From positions 14,315 through 42,969 of the forward strand of contig DXMG01000018.1 in the NCBI GenBank assembly GCA_019414325.1: 28,655 bases of DNA, given 5' to 3'. Origin of the DNA: Collinsella sp. GTDB taxonomy: Bacteria; Actinomycetota; Coriobacteriia; Coriobacteriales; Coriobacteriaceae. The notes beneath the pieces are model-generated. The model ran no database searches. It was not told the DNA's origin and was given only the letters and a program-made list of their open reading frames with translations. The translations under genes and the position numbers were made by a program. Of this stretch, positions 1 to 7,180 are shown piece by piece. The stretch's first letter is position 1, and each line of letters starts with the position of its first letter.

Positions 1-1
1 C

Positions 2-127
2 CACGGGAGCCAGCCTGGTTGCCGCCACGCCCACCGCGATAACCGTGGCAGCTATGGTAACAATCGTGGCGGCAAGCGCGGCGGCAGCTCCCGTCGTCCC
101 GGCGACGGCGGCGGCAAGCGCAAGTAA
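2..127 (+). CDS. C-terminal tail of an Arg/Gly-rich protein, probably a DEAD-box RNA helicase (5' truncated by window)
   Basis: Only the last 41 codons are visible, ending in TAA at 125-127. The frame encodes a Gly/Arg/Asn/Lys-rich tail (NRGSYGNNRGGKRGG, then SSRRPGDGGGKRK). Such RGG-type tails are typical of the C-terminal RNA-binding extension of bacterial DEAD-box helicases (DeaD/CsdA type), and a strong terminator follows 34 bases after the stop, which supports this frame. Frame 3 is also open here but gives an Ala/Val-rich peptide without recognisable character. No catalytic domain lies inside the window, so the helicase assignment is an inference from the tail alone; another RG-rich RNA-binding protein is possible. 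Confidence 0.5.
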   Translation, partial: HGSQPGCRHAHRDNRGSYGNNRGGKRGGSSRRPGDGGGKRK

Positions 128-160
128 CATACGCGTCGCGCGGTAAGGCGAGATGAATTT

Positions 161-194
161 GGGCCCCGAGCAGACTATGCTCGGAGCCCTTTTT
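161..194 (+). terminator. Rho-independent terminator after the RG-rich gene
   Basis: GGGCCCCGAGCA and TGCTCGGAGCCC form a 12-bp stem with one mismatch around a six-base loop and are followed directly by TTTTT. It closes the transcript of the preceding gene. Confidence 0.85.
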
Positions 195-202
195 GGTGCA
201 AG

Positions 203-328
203 GGGGACAGGTTAATCTGCACCAACGTCTTGAAGTTGCGGTGGAATACGGACTGTTTTGACCTTTTGAGCGGCTTTTCAGTCCCTATTTCACCGCAACT
301 CATGATTGGTGCAAAGTAACCTGACCCC
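203..328. repeat. Nested REP-like palindrome: outer inverted repeat
   Basis: The left arm at 203-225 and the right arm at 306-328 are inverted copies matching at about 20 of 23 positions. The left arm reads GGGGACAGGTTAATCTGC followed by ACCAA; the right arm starts TTGGTGCAAAG and ends CCTGACCCC. A second, unrelated palindrome (234-300) sits between the arms. GGGGACAG/GGGGTCAG-headed palindromes resemble REP elements associated with RAYT (Y1-type) transposases in other bacteria; that link is an inference, since no transposase is present here. Confidence 0.75.
234..300. repeat. REP-like palindrome, AGTTGCGGTG family (inner copy)
   Basis: The left arm at 234-255 begins AGTTGCGGTGGAATACGGAC and the right arm at 279-300 begins CAGTCCCTATTTCACCGCAA. 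The arms match at 20 of 22 positions around a 23-base loop. The 20 bases at 279-298 are identical to those at 18981-19000, so this element occurs at least twice in the window. It is not followed by a T tract and lies after an already terminated gene, so it is not needed as a terminator. Confidence 0.85.
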
Positions 329-346
329 AATGCACCAGAGCGAGGA

Positions 347-390
347 GTGTCCCTGGGTGCCGGCAGAAAAGGAACGTCCCTAAGTGCCGC
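347..390. repeat. Two-unit tandem GTCCC element, 27-bp period
   Basis: GTGTCCCTGGGTGCCGGC at 347-364 is followed 27 bases later by ACGTCCCTAAGTGCCGC at 374-390. The GTCCC cores lie at 349 and 376. The layout (GAGTGTCCC, a module, a purine linker, GAACGTCCC, the module again) is shared with the element at 11824-11872, which has the same 27-bp period but a different module. No coding role is apparent. Confidence 0.65.
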
Positions 391-393
391 ATA

Positions 394-430
394 AATACCG
401 TTTATCGGAGAAAAAATACCGTTCGCCGGT
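394..430. promoter_or_regulatory. Paired operator-like sites ACCG-N5-CGG spaced 21 bp
   Basis: AAATACCGTTTATCGG at 393-408 and AAATACCGTTCGCCGG at 414-429 are direct repeats 21 bp apart, two turns of B-DNA. Each contains an ACCG-N5-CGG half-dyad, and the second is fully symmetric (ACCG ttcgc CGGT). They lie immediately upstream of the proposed -35 at 439, the expected position for a regulator bound as two dimers on one face of the helix. The protein is unknown. Confidence 0.5.
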
Positions 431-438
431 CATAATGA

Positions 439-466
439 TTGTTCCGGCTTTGGGCTTGTCTACAAT
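439..466 (+). promoter_or_regulatory. Putative promoter of the alpha-glucoside PTS operon
   Basis: A TACAAT -10 hexamer at 461-466 is preceded by TTGTTC at 439-444 with a 16-bp spacer. Transcription from about 473 would give a leader of roughly 130 bases before the EIIA gene, matching the leader hairpins seen at 492-586. Confidence 0.5.
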
Positions 467-491
467 AGTTCGCGTAAAAAGAAATGCGGAA

Positions 492-523
492 GGTTACCGA
501 GTCCCTCGGACGTGGGCCTAACC
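492..523 (+). promoter_or_regulatory. RAT-like antiterminator hairpin (candidate LicT target)
   Basis: GGTTA (492-496) pairs with TAACC (519-523), and CCGAG (497-501) pairs with CTCGG (505-509), leaving a one-sided 9-base internal loop at 510-518. The 32-base asymmetric hairpin has the size and style of the ribonucleic antiterminators bound by BglG/LicT proteins, but it does not match the canonical RAT sequence closely. Its 3' half (515-523) is also the 5' arm of the terminator-like hairpin at 515-579, so only one of the two can form. The operon encodes a LicT-type protein two genes downstream. Confidence 0.5.
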
Positions 524-586
524 AAAGTCTTTGAACGGATGTGTCTCTATGGACGCATTCGCTTGATTTTGGTTGGGCTATATTTA
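515..586 (+). terminator. Leader terminator-like hairpin overlapping the antiterminator
   Basis: Bases 515-529 pair continuously with 565-579 (15 bp including three G-U pairs), and 537-545 pair with 552-560 inside the loop. The hairpin is followed by TATATTTAT, a weak U-rich run. It ends 24 bases before the EIIA start codon. In the RAT model this hairpin stops transcription unless LicT stabilises the upstream structure. Confidence 0.5.
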
Positions 587-603
587 TGAAGGGACATGCC
601 ACC

Positions 604-1116
604 ATGGGTTTCTTTTCTCGCCTGATGGGCGGTTCGGATGAGCAGAAGACTGCAACTTCCGAGTTCGAAATCCTCGCTCCTGTTTCCGGCGAGCTTGTTC
701 ATCTAGAAAATACCAATGACCCCGCTTTTAGCAGCCGTGCCGTGGGCGATGGCGTTGCCGTGGTTCCCCAAGAGGGAACGGTGTGCGCTCCTGTTTCCGG
801 TACCGTCGCGGCGCTGTTCCCGACCGAGCATGCACTGGGCATCATGTCCGACGACAGCTCTGCTCAGGTGATGCTGCATATCGGAATCGACACTGTTAAA
901 CTTGAGGGCAAGGGCTTCCATGCGCTTGTTGCCCAGGGTGACCATGTCGACGCGGGCCAACCCCTCGTTGAGGTCGATTTTGACGCGGTCCGCGCCGCCG
1001 GCTTCGATCCCACGGTCTTCGTTATCGTGTGCGAGCGTTCGGAGAACTCGACTCTTCGTGAGCACGCTTCCGGCCCTGTTGCTGTTAAAGAGCCTGTCGT
1101 CTGGCTTTCCGAGTAA
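604..1116 (+). CDS. crr: PTS glucose-family EIIA component
   Basis: This 170-residue protein matches the length of Crr-type EIIA (169 in E. coli). It carries phosphate from HPr to the EIIB domain of its partner permease in the cytoplasm. The phosphorylated histidine is H92 in VMLHIGIDTV, and the second active-site histidine is H76 in PTEHALGI. The open frame continues upstream to ATG 541, but the start at 604 gives the family N-terminus and has AAGGGA at 589-594; the upstream extension overlaps the leader hairpins. It is the first gene of an operon with licT, an EIICB and a GH4 enzyme, so it most likely serves that alpha-glucoside permease, which lacks its own EIIA. It may also act on other PTS permeases. 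Confidence 0.92.
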   Translation: MGFFSRLMGGSDEQKTATSEFEILAPVSGELVHLENTNDPAFSSRAVGDGVAVVPQEGTVCAPVSGTVAALFPTEHALGIMSDDSSAQVMLHIGIDTVKLEGKGFHALVAQGDHVDAGQPLVEVDFDAVRAAGFDPTVFVIVCERSENSTLREHASGPVAVKEPVVWLSE

Positions 1117-1134
1117 ATTCTTTTGGTGGGTACC

Positions 1135-1989
1135 GTGGTTATCAAGCGAGTTTTCAACAATAACGTCGCAATGGTCACTTCGGACGATGGCTCCGAGCTC
1201 ATTGTCATCGGTCGAGGCCTCTGCTTTGGCCGTCATGCCGGCGACGCTATCGATGAAGCATCGGTCGAAAAGACCTATGCGCTGCAGGAGGGCACTTCTC
1301 AGGATTCGCGTACGATTGACCGCTTGGCACATCTTTTGGAGTCCATCCCCACCGTCAACCTCGTGATTTCCGAGGACATCGTTCAGATGCTCCGTCGAGA
1401 GCTCAATGTTGATATCAACGACAAGATCCTCATTGCTCTCGCAGACCATATCGGCCTTGCTTTGGAGCGCGAGCGCAAGGGCGTCTCCTGCGAGAATCCG
1501 TTGCTGCTCGAGATCCAGCAGTTCTATCGCAAGGAGTATGCGCTTGCGGGCCGTGCGCTGCAGATTGTCAAGGAGTATATGGGCATCCAGATGAGCGAAG
1601 AAGAGCAGGGTTTTATTACGCTGCATATCGTCAACGCCACCATGCCGCAACGCTCCGACCGTCTCATCATCTCGGTCCAGCTTGTTCGCGATGTGCTCGC
1701 GATTGTTTCCGAGCGCTATGCTACGACCCTCGATGACACCTCGCTGCCCTATGAGCGTTTCGTTCGCCATCTGCAGTTTTTCGCGCAGCGAGCGCTCGAT
1801 CCCGCGGCGGGGCAGGTCAATGGCGACGCGCTGTTCCGAATCGATGAAACGGCGTATCCGTGTGCATTCTCGTGCGCGGACGCCATAGCCGCCCACTTGT
1901 CGTCTACCTATAACGTTGTCGTTACCAATGCCGAGAAGAGTTATCTCGCATATCACATTGTTAACCTGCTTGGAGAACCTGGTCTCTAG
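1135..1989 (+). CDS. licT: BglG/LicT family transcriptional antiterminator
   Basis: A 284-residue RNA-binding antiterminator. The N-terminus (MVIKRVFNNNVAMV) is the CAT RNA-binding domain (about 1-55), followed by two PTS regulation domains. All four PRD histidine contexts are present: DHIGLALER and TLHIVNA in PRD1, RFVRHLQFF and AYHIVNL in PRD2. In the family, PTS-dependent phosphorylation of these histidines decides whether the dimer binds RAT RNA and prevents termination. I chose GTG 1135 because it gives the family start MVIKRV and has GGTGGG just upstream; TTG 1123 would add four residues. It lies 18 bases after the EIIA stop. Its likely target is the leader hairpin pair at 492-586, making the operon autoregulated by substrate. 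Confidence 0.92.
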   Translation: MVIKRVFNNNVAMVTSDDGSELIVIGRGLCFGRHAGDAIDEASVEKTYALQEGTSQDSRTIDRLAHLLESIPTVNLVISEDIVQMLRRELNVDINDKILIALADHIGLALERERKGVSCENPLLLEIQQFYRKEYALAGRALQIVKEYMGIQMSEEEQGFITLHIVNATMPQRSDRLIISVQLVRDVLAIVSERYATTLDDTSLPYERFVRHLQFFAQRALDPAAGQVNGDALFRIDETAYPCAFSCADAIAAHLSSTYNVVVTNAEKSYLAYHIVNLLGEPGL

Positions 1990-2088
1990 GCATAACGTGC
2001 CCATACATCGATTGATATAAGGCAAGGCTTGCGGTCTTGTCCAGGGCACAGCTATCTCAATTTGCGGAAAAGGAAGGGGAGTACCGCT

Positions 2089-3705
2089 ATGACCGCAAAA
2101 AAGAAGTTCAATTTCAAAGCGCCGTTGGAGGTGTTCGCGAAGTCAATCGTTCAGCCGATGATGTATCTCTCGGTTGCCGGCATTCTGCTCATCGTGGGCA
2201 TTATTCTGACCAACAAGACCATCTGCGCCGTGATCCCTGTGCTGGGCTCCGGTCCGTTCCAGCTTGTGGGCGCCGTTGTCTATCAGTCGCTGATGTTTAT
2301 CATCAACAACCTCTCGATTCTGTTCTGCGTGGGCATCGCCGGCGCCATGGCAAAGAAGAACAAGGGCCATGCTTCGTTGATTGCCCTGATGTCGTTCTTC
2401 CTGTTCCTGCAGGCTAACAACATCGTGCTCAACGCCACCGGCTCTCTTGCCGAAGCGAGCGGCATGCTCGGTCTTACCGGAACCGGCCAGAGCACCGTTA
2501 TGGGCATTCAGGTGCTCGATACCGGCGTGTTTGGCGGCATCATTCTTGGTTGCATCACCGGTGCCGTGTTCAACAAGTACTCGAACAAGCAGTTCCCCAT
2601 TGCCCTTTCGATGTTCTCGGGCGTTCGCTTCCCGTTCCTGATCATGATCATCATTTCCTGGATCATGGGTGCTGGCTTCTGCATCGTTTGGCCTCCGGTT
2701 CAGGGTGCCATCTCCTCCGTTGCCGGCATCATTAAGGAGTCGGGCAACATCGGTCTGTTTATCTACGGCATGCTCAACAAGCTGCTCGTTCCTACCGGTC
2801 TGCATCACCTCATCTACACCCCGTTCCAGTTCTCCGATGTGGGTGGCACCCTGACGCTGGGTGATCAGGTTATCGCCGGTGCCTATCCCATCCGTGTCGC
2901 CGAGATGGCAATGACGGGCCAGCCCTTCTCCGATAGCACCTACTTCAACAGCTACACCTTCAACAACCTGTGGCCCTACATCGGTATCGGTCTCGCCTTT
3001 ATCGTCACCGCTTACAAGGGGAACAAGGATAAGACCAAGGCCGTTATCATCCCGCTGATCATCACCGCCGTGCTCTCCTGTGTCACCGAGCCCATGGACT
3101 TCCTCTTTGTCTTTGCCGCTCCCGTGCTCTTTGTCGTTCACTCGGTTCTTTCCGGCATCTTCCTGGTCCTGCTCAAGGTCCTCTCCGTGCCCGCTTCGAC
3201 TGCAGGCGGCATCATCAACATCGTGGTTTCCAACCTGGTCCTCGGTGTCGACAAGACCAACTGGCCGGTTATGCTGGTGCTTGGAGTCGTCAACGCCGCT
3301 CTGTACTTCTTCCTCTTCACCTTCCTCATCAAGAAGCTCAACCTCCACACGCCTGGTCGCGAGGAGGAGTCCGAGCTCGCCGAGTCCGTTGCCGAGGGCG
3401 AGGCCGCCGCGTCTGTCGCGGTGAAGCAGGGCGCTGTTGCCGCGGCTCCCGCAGAGGGCGTCGATGCAGGTATTGCCGACCTGGTCGCAGGTCTTGGTGG
3501 CAAGGACAACATCGAGGAGCTCGAGAACTGCTTTACGCGTCTTCGCGTGAACGTTAAGAACCCGGACCTCATCAATGAGGACCTCATCAACCACGTGCCC
3601 AACAGCGGCATCAACCGCAACGGCAATAATATCCAGATCATCTTTGGCATGAAGGTCGCCGAGATGCGCGACAAGGTCGAAAACGCAATTGAGAAGGAGC
3701 AGTAA
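2089..3705 (+). CDS. PTS alpha-glucoside (maltose-type) EIICB permease
   Basis: A 538-residue inner-membrane sugar transporter. Residues about 15-430 form the EIIC channel with some ten hydrophobic segments; substrate-binding loops include GLHHLIYTPFQF and the CVTEPMDFLF region. A Glu/Ala-rich linker (about 425-455) leads to the EIIB domain, whose phosphocysteine is C481 in NCFTRLRV. There is no EIIA domain, which the upstream Crr-like protein can supply. The sequence fits the GlvC/MalP alpha-glucoside subgroup rather than PtsG, and the GH4 6-phospho-alpha-glucosidase four bases downstream supports a maltose-like substrate. ATG 2089 follows AAGGAAGGGGA at 2070-2080; the open frame extends further upstream without a ribosome site. 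Maltose versus another alpha-glucoside cannot be decided from sequence. Confidence 0.92.
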   Translation: MTAKKKFNFKAPLEVFAKSIVQPMMYLSVAGILLIVGIILTNKTICAVIPVLGSGPFQLVGAVVYQSLMFIINNLSILFCVGIAGAMAKKNKGHASLIALMSFFLFLQANNIVLNATGSLAEASGMLGLTGTGQSTVMGIQVLDTGVFGGIILGCITGAVFNKYSNKQFPIALSMFSGVRFPFLIMIIISWIMGAGFCIVWPPVQGAISSVAGIIKESGNIGLFIYGMLNKLLVPTGLHHLIYTPFQFSDVGGTLTLGDQVIAGAYPIRVAEMAMTGQPFSDSTYFNSYTFNNLWPYIGIGLAFIVTAYKGNKDKTKAVIIPLIITAVLSCVTEPMDFLFVFAAPVLFVVHSVLSGIFLVLLKVLSVPASTAGGIINIVVSNLVLGVDKTNWPVMLVLGVVNAALYFFLFTFLIKKLNLHTPGREEESELAESVAEGEAAASVAVKQGAVAAAPAEGVDAGIADLVAGLGGKDNIEELENCFTRLRVNVKNPDLINEDLINHVPNSGINRNGNNIQIIFGMKVAEMRDKVENAIEKEQ

Positions 3706-3708
3706 ACA

Positions 3709-5091
3709 ATGATCATTACTCTGTGTGGTGGCGGATCCACCTTTACCCCCGGCATCGTCAAGTCCATCGCCCTACGCAAGGACGAGCTCGACGTTGACGA
3801 GATTCGTCTGTACGACATCAACGAGGAGCGCCAGCGCAAGATCGGCGTGCTCGTGGACTGGATTTTGCACGAGGACCTCGGCCTGGACATCAAGCTCACG
3901 GTGACCACCGACAAGGAGACGGCTTTTACCGACGCGAGCTTCGTGTTTGCCCAGATGCGCGTGGGCGGCTACGCCATGCGCGAGCAGGACGAGAAGATTC
4001 CGCTGCGTCACGGCTGCGTGGGTCAGGAGACTTGCGGTTGCGGCGGCCTTGCCTACGGCATGCGCACCATCTTCCCCATGGTCGAGCTGATCGATGACGT
4101 TGAGAAGTACGCCAAGAAGGACTACTGGATTCTCAACTACTCCAACCCCGCCGCCATCGTCTCCGAGGGCTGCCGTGTGCTGCGCCCGAACGCTCGCATC
4201 ATCAACATCTGCGACATGCCGATCGCGATCATCGACGTGGTTTGCGCCGCGCTCGATATCGACAAGAAGGATGTTGAGTACGATTACTTTGGCCTCAACC
4301 ACTTTGGTTGGTTCACCTCGATCCGCCACAAGGGCGAGGAGGTGCTCCCGCAGCTGCGCGAGTACATCAAGGAGCATGAGATTCTGCTGCCCGATTCGTA
4401 CCTCAAGGGCATGGGCTCGCTCATGGCAAAGAAGCCCGAGGAGGCCACCGACGAGCACCCCGAGCAGAACCGCCACACCAAGGGCAGCTGGTACTACGTC
4501 TGGAAGGGCGAGTACGAGATCATGGAGTGCTTCCCGGAGTACCTGCCCAACACGTATCTGAACTACTACCTGCAGCAGAAGGAGTTCGTCGAGCACTCCA
4601 ACCCCGAGCGCACCCGTGCTAACGAGGTTGAGGAGACGCGTGAGAAGAACCTCTTCGACGGTATCGATCACTACGAGAAGACGGGCGAGATCGACGAGAG
4701 CACGTTCTATGCGGGCAGCCACGGCGACTGGATTGCCGATCTGGCTATCGCTCTGAAGAACGACACCAAGCAGCGCTTCCTGGTCATTTGCGAGAACAAG
4801 GGCGCCATCCCCAACATGCCCTACGACGCTATGGTCGAGCTGCCTGCCTACATTGGCAAGAACGGCCCCGAGGTCATCAGCCGCGACAACATTCCGCTGT
4901 TCCAGCAGGGCCTCATGATGCAGCAGCTGAACTCCGAGAAGCTCATTGTCGAGGCTACGATCGAGGGTTCGTACGAGAAGGCGCTTAAGGCCTTTACGCT
5001 CAACAAGACTGTGCCGTCGATGAAGGTCGCCAAGGAGGTTCTCGACGACATGATCGAGGCCAACAAGGGTTACTGGCCCGAGCTTAAGTAA
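3709..5091 (+). CDS. glvA: GH4 6-phospho-alpha-glucosidase
   Basis: A 460-residue cytoplasmic glycosidase that splits the 6-phospho-alpha-glucosides delivered by the EIICB into glucose 6-phosphate and an aglycone sugar. GH4 enzymes use NAD and a divalent metal in a redox-assisted mechanism. Visible features are the N-terminal dinucleotide-binding stretch GGGSTFTPGIV (about 7-17), NYSNPAA, and the metal ligands C168 (NICDMP) and H198 (LNHFGW). QETCGCGG replaces the QETCGPGG I recall from Bacillus GlvA. Overall it follows B. subtilis GlvA/MalA from end to end and is slightly longer, with a charged insert around 225-262. The start overlaps nothing and lies four bases after the permease stop, so the genes are coupled. 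It is the last gene before a strong terminator. Confidence 0.94.
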   Translation: MIITLCGGGSTFTPGIVKSIALRKDELDVDEIRLYDINEERQRKIGVLVDWILHEDLGLDIKLTVTTDKETAFTDASFVFAQMRVGGYAMREQDEKIPLRHGCVGQETCGCGGLAYGMRTIFPMVELIDDVEKYAKKDYWILNYSNPAAIVSEGCRVLRPNARIINICDMPIAIIDVVCAALDIDKKDVEYDYFGLNHFGWFTSIRHKGEEVLPQLREYIKEHEILLPDSYLKGMGSLMAKKPEEATDEHPEQNRHTKGSWYYVWKGEYEIMECFPEYLPNTYLNYYLQQKEFVEHSNPERTRANEVEETREKNLFDGIDHYEKTGEIDESTFYAGSHGDWIADLAIALKNDTKQRFLVICENKGAIPNMPYDAMVELPAYIGKNGPEVISRDNIPLFQQGLMMQQLNSEKLIVEATIEGSYEKALKAFTLNKTVPSMKVAKEVLDDMIEANKGYWPELK

Positions 5092-5124
5092 AAGCAACAG
5101 GGTCGCTGGCCGCATGCCTGAAGC

Positions 5125-5166
5125 AATGCCCCGCCCACGTGATTGCGTGGGCGGGGCATTGTCGTT
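5125..5166 (+). terminator. Strong terminator of the alpha-glucoside operon
   Basis: AATGCCCCGCCCACG (5125-5139) and CGTGGGCGGGGCATT (5146-5160) form a perfect 15-bp stem with a six-base loop; a short T-rich run follows. Confidence 0.88.
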
Positions 5167-5200
5167 TGGTAACGCGTTTTATCAAATATGGCATTTATCT

Positions 5201-5245
5201 GCGGTAATGTTCATTTTCACCGCTGATGGTGACATTTCATACCGC
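5201..5245. promoter_or_regulatory. Dyad upstream of the hydrogenase operon
   Basis: GCGGTA (5201-5206) and TACCGC (5240-5245) flank an inner pair TCACC (5217-5221) and GGTGA (5228-5232), all centred on about 5223-5224. It could be an operator or cruciform in the promoter region of the 5348-11426 operon. No clear -35/-10 pair was identified. Confidence 0.35.
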
Positions 5246-5262
5246 CTGCCGAACTGCGTGGA

Positions 5263-5283
5263 GACCTAACAACTTTTTAGGTC
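5263..5283. promoter_or_regulatory. Perfect palindrome GACCTAA-N7-TTAGGTC
   Basis: Two perfect 7-bp arms separated by CAACTTT lie 65 bases upstream of the first hydrogenase-operon gene. The size and symmetry suit a dimeric repressor such as a redox-sensing regulator, although the sequence does not match a Rex, FNR or NsrR consensus that I can name. It could also be an RNA hairpin in the leader. Confidence 0.4.
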
Positions 5284-5347
5284 AGTGTTGTGCGTGTAGC
5301 AACTTCGCCCGGCCTCGCCTCCGGGCTGCCATGTGAGAGGGGATCTT

Positions 5348-7180
5348 ATGGCTCGACTGCACGTAATGGAACGCAGCCACGCTCAGGCCGTCATGGACGA
5401 CCTGCACGATGCACTCGGACGTCGTCTGGCGGTGAGTTCGCTCGCCCCGTGCCCCGTCGAGTTTACGGCGGCGCTCGTCAACCTGTGCTCCACCCAGAGC
5501 TGCGGCAAGTGCACGCCCTGCCGCGTGGGCCTGAGCGCGCTGAGCGACCTGCTCGCCGATGTGCTCGAGGGCCGCGCCGACGAGTCCACGCTCAACTTGA
5601 TCGAGCGCACCGCCCGCACCATCTATCTTTCGAGCGACTGCGCCATCGGTTACGAGGCCGGCGCCATGGCGCTTACGGCTATCCGCGGTTTCCGCGACGA
5701 CTTTGAGCACCATATCCGCGAGCACTCCTGTGGCTTTGACCGCGAGGCCCGCGTCCCGTGCGTCTCGGGCTGCCCGGCGCACGTCGACATTCCTGGTTAC
5801 ATTTCGCTGGTCGAGGCCGGCCGCTATGCCGATGCCGTCAAGGTCATCCGCAAGAACAACCCGCTGCCGCTCGTTTGCGGCCTGGTGTGCGAGCATCCCT
5901 GTGAGATGCACTGCCGTCGCGGCATGGTCGACGATCCCATGAACATCCTTGCCCTCAAGCGTTTTGCCGTTGAGCACAGCGACCTCAACGATTACAAGCC
6001 CAGCGTGGTCGACAACACCGGCAAGCGCATCGCCGTGATTGGCGGCGGTCCGGCCGGCCTTTCCTGCGCCTACTACCTGGCCGTGATGGGCCATAAGGTG
6101 ACGATCTTTGAGCAGCGTCATCACTTGGGCGGCATGTTGCGCTACGGCATCCCCAGCTACCGCCTGCCGCGCGAGCGCCTGCAGGCCGAGATCGACTGGA
6201 TCTTGAGCGCCGGCATCGACGTGGAACTCGACCACTCCGTCAACGGCGAGGAGCTTGCCCGCCTGCGCGACGAGTTCGATGCCGTCTACCTGGCCATTGG
6301 CGCCCACAGCGATAAGAAGCTCGGCCTTCCGGGCGAAGAGGCGCCCGGCGTGGAGTCGGCCGTCAAGATGCTGCGTGCCATCGGCGACGACGAACTGCCC
6401 GACCTGAGCGGCCAGCGCGTGTGCGTCATCGGCGGCGGCAATGTGGCCATGGACGTGGCACGCTCTGCCGTGCGCTGCGGTGCCGAAAAGGTGAGCATCG
6501 TCTACCGCCGTCGCATCTGCGACATGACGGCCCAGGATGCCGAGATTGCCGGCGCCCAGGCCGAGGGCTGCGAGGTTCTGGAGCTCACGGCTCCGCTCGG
6601 TATCGAGACGGGCGAGGACGGTCGCGTGAGCGGCCTGCGCGTGCAACCGCAGATTATCGGCGAGCCCCGTCGTGGGCGTCCGGCCCCGCGTGCCGCCGCC
6701 ACGTCCGAGCGCGTCATTCCCTGCGAGCGCGTGTTTGTGGCCATTGGCCAGGACATCGATTCCAAGCCGTTTGAGGAGATGGGCGTTGCCTGCAAGTGGG
6801 GCTGCGTCGTCACCGATTCGGATGGCGCCGTGCCTAACTTCGACGGCCTCTTTAGCGGCGGTGACTGCCAGACCGGTCCCGCCACCGTCATCCGGGCCAT
6901 CAACGCCGGCCGCGTTGCTTCGGCAAATATCGACCGCTACCTGGGCTTTGACCACAAGATCAAGCTCGACGTTGAGCTGCCGACCGTGCAGTTTAAGGGC
7001 AAGCACGAGTGCGGCCGCTGCGAGCTGGGCGAGCGCGAGGCCGGCGAGCGCATCCACGATTGGAATCTGGTCGAGCAGGGCCTTACCGAGGAGGAGGCAC
7101 GCCAGGAGGCAAGCCGCTGCCTGCGTTGCGACCACTTTGGCTTTGGCGCGTTCCGCGGAGGGAGGAACCTGGAATGGTAG
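5348..7180 (+). CDS. NuoF-tail / GltD fusion: NAD(P)H-dependent Fe-S flavoprotein partner of the hydrogenase
   Basis: A 610-residue cytoplasmic redox protein. Residues about 30-125 resemble the C-terminal 4Fe-4S domain of NuoF, with C52, C55 and C58 in SCGKCTPCRVG and C98 in SSDCAIG, but the NuoF FMN/NADH domain is absent. Residues about 135-200 carry the cysteine-rich Fe-S region of the GltD/dihydropyrimidine dehydrogenase family (VPCVSGCPAH; CGLVCEHPCEMHCRRG). A GltD-like oxidoreductase follows, with the FAD loop VIGGGPAGLS near 230 and the NAD(P) loop VIGGGNVAMD near 360. CGRC and CLRC near the C-terminus may be extra ligands. ATG 5348 follows GAGAGGGGA. It overlaps the hydrogenase gene by seven bases, so the two proteins probably form a complex passing electrons between NAD(P)H and the hydrogenase. 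Confidence 0.88.
   Translation: MARLHVMERSHAQAVMDDLHDALGRRLAVSSLAPCPVEFTAALVNLCSTQSCGKCTPCRVGLSALSDLLADVLEGRADESTLNLIERTARTIYLSSDCAIGYEAGAMALTAIRGFRDDFEHHIREHSCGFDREARVPCVSGCPAHVDIPGYISLVEAGRYADAVKVIRKNNPLPLVCGLVCEHPCEMHCRRGMVDDPMNILALKRFAVEHSDLNDYKPSVVDNTGKRIAVIGGGPAGLSCAYYLAVMGHKVTIFEQRHHLGGMLRYGIPSYRLPRERLQAEIDWILSAGIDVELDHSVNGEELARLRDEFDAVYLAIGAHSDKKLGLPGEEAPGVESAVKMLRAIGDDELPDLSGQRVCVIGGGNVAMDVARSAVRCGAEKVSIVYRRRICDMTAQDAEIAGAQAEGCEVLELTAPLGIETGEDGRVSGLRVQPQIIGEPRRGRPAPRAAATSERVIPCERVFVAIGQDIDSKPFEEMGVACKWGCVVTDSDGAVPNFDGLFSGGDCQTGPATVIRAINAGRVASANIDRYLGFDHKIKLDVELPTVQFKGKHECGRCELGEREAGERIHDWNLVEQGLTEEEARQEASRCLRCDHFGFGAFRGGRNLEW

Noticed and set aside
203..390. Possible CRISPR array
   Set aside because: The repeats are inverted or differ in sequence, there are no regular spacers, and no cas genes are in the window.
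541..603. Upstream extension of the EIIA gene to ATG 541
   Set aside because: It would translate the leader terminator hairpin and lengthen the protein beyond the family; ATG 604 has the ribosome site and family N-terminus.
402..605. A 67-residue minus-strand frame
   Set aside because: It covers the promoter and leader hairpins of the PTS operon and has no domain or ribosome site.
5282..7135. A 617-residue minus-strand frame
   Set aside because: It is antisense to the GltD-like gene, whose Fe-S and nucleotide-binding motifs are intact.
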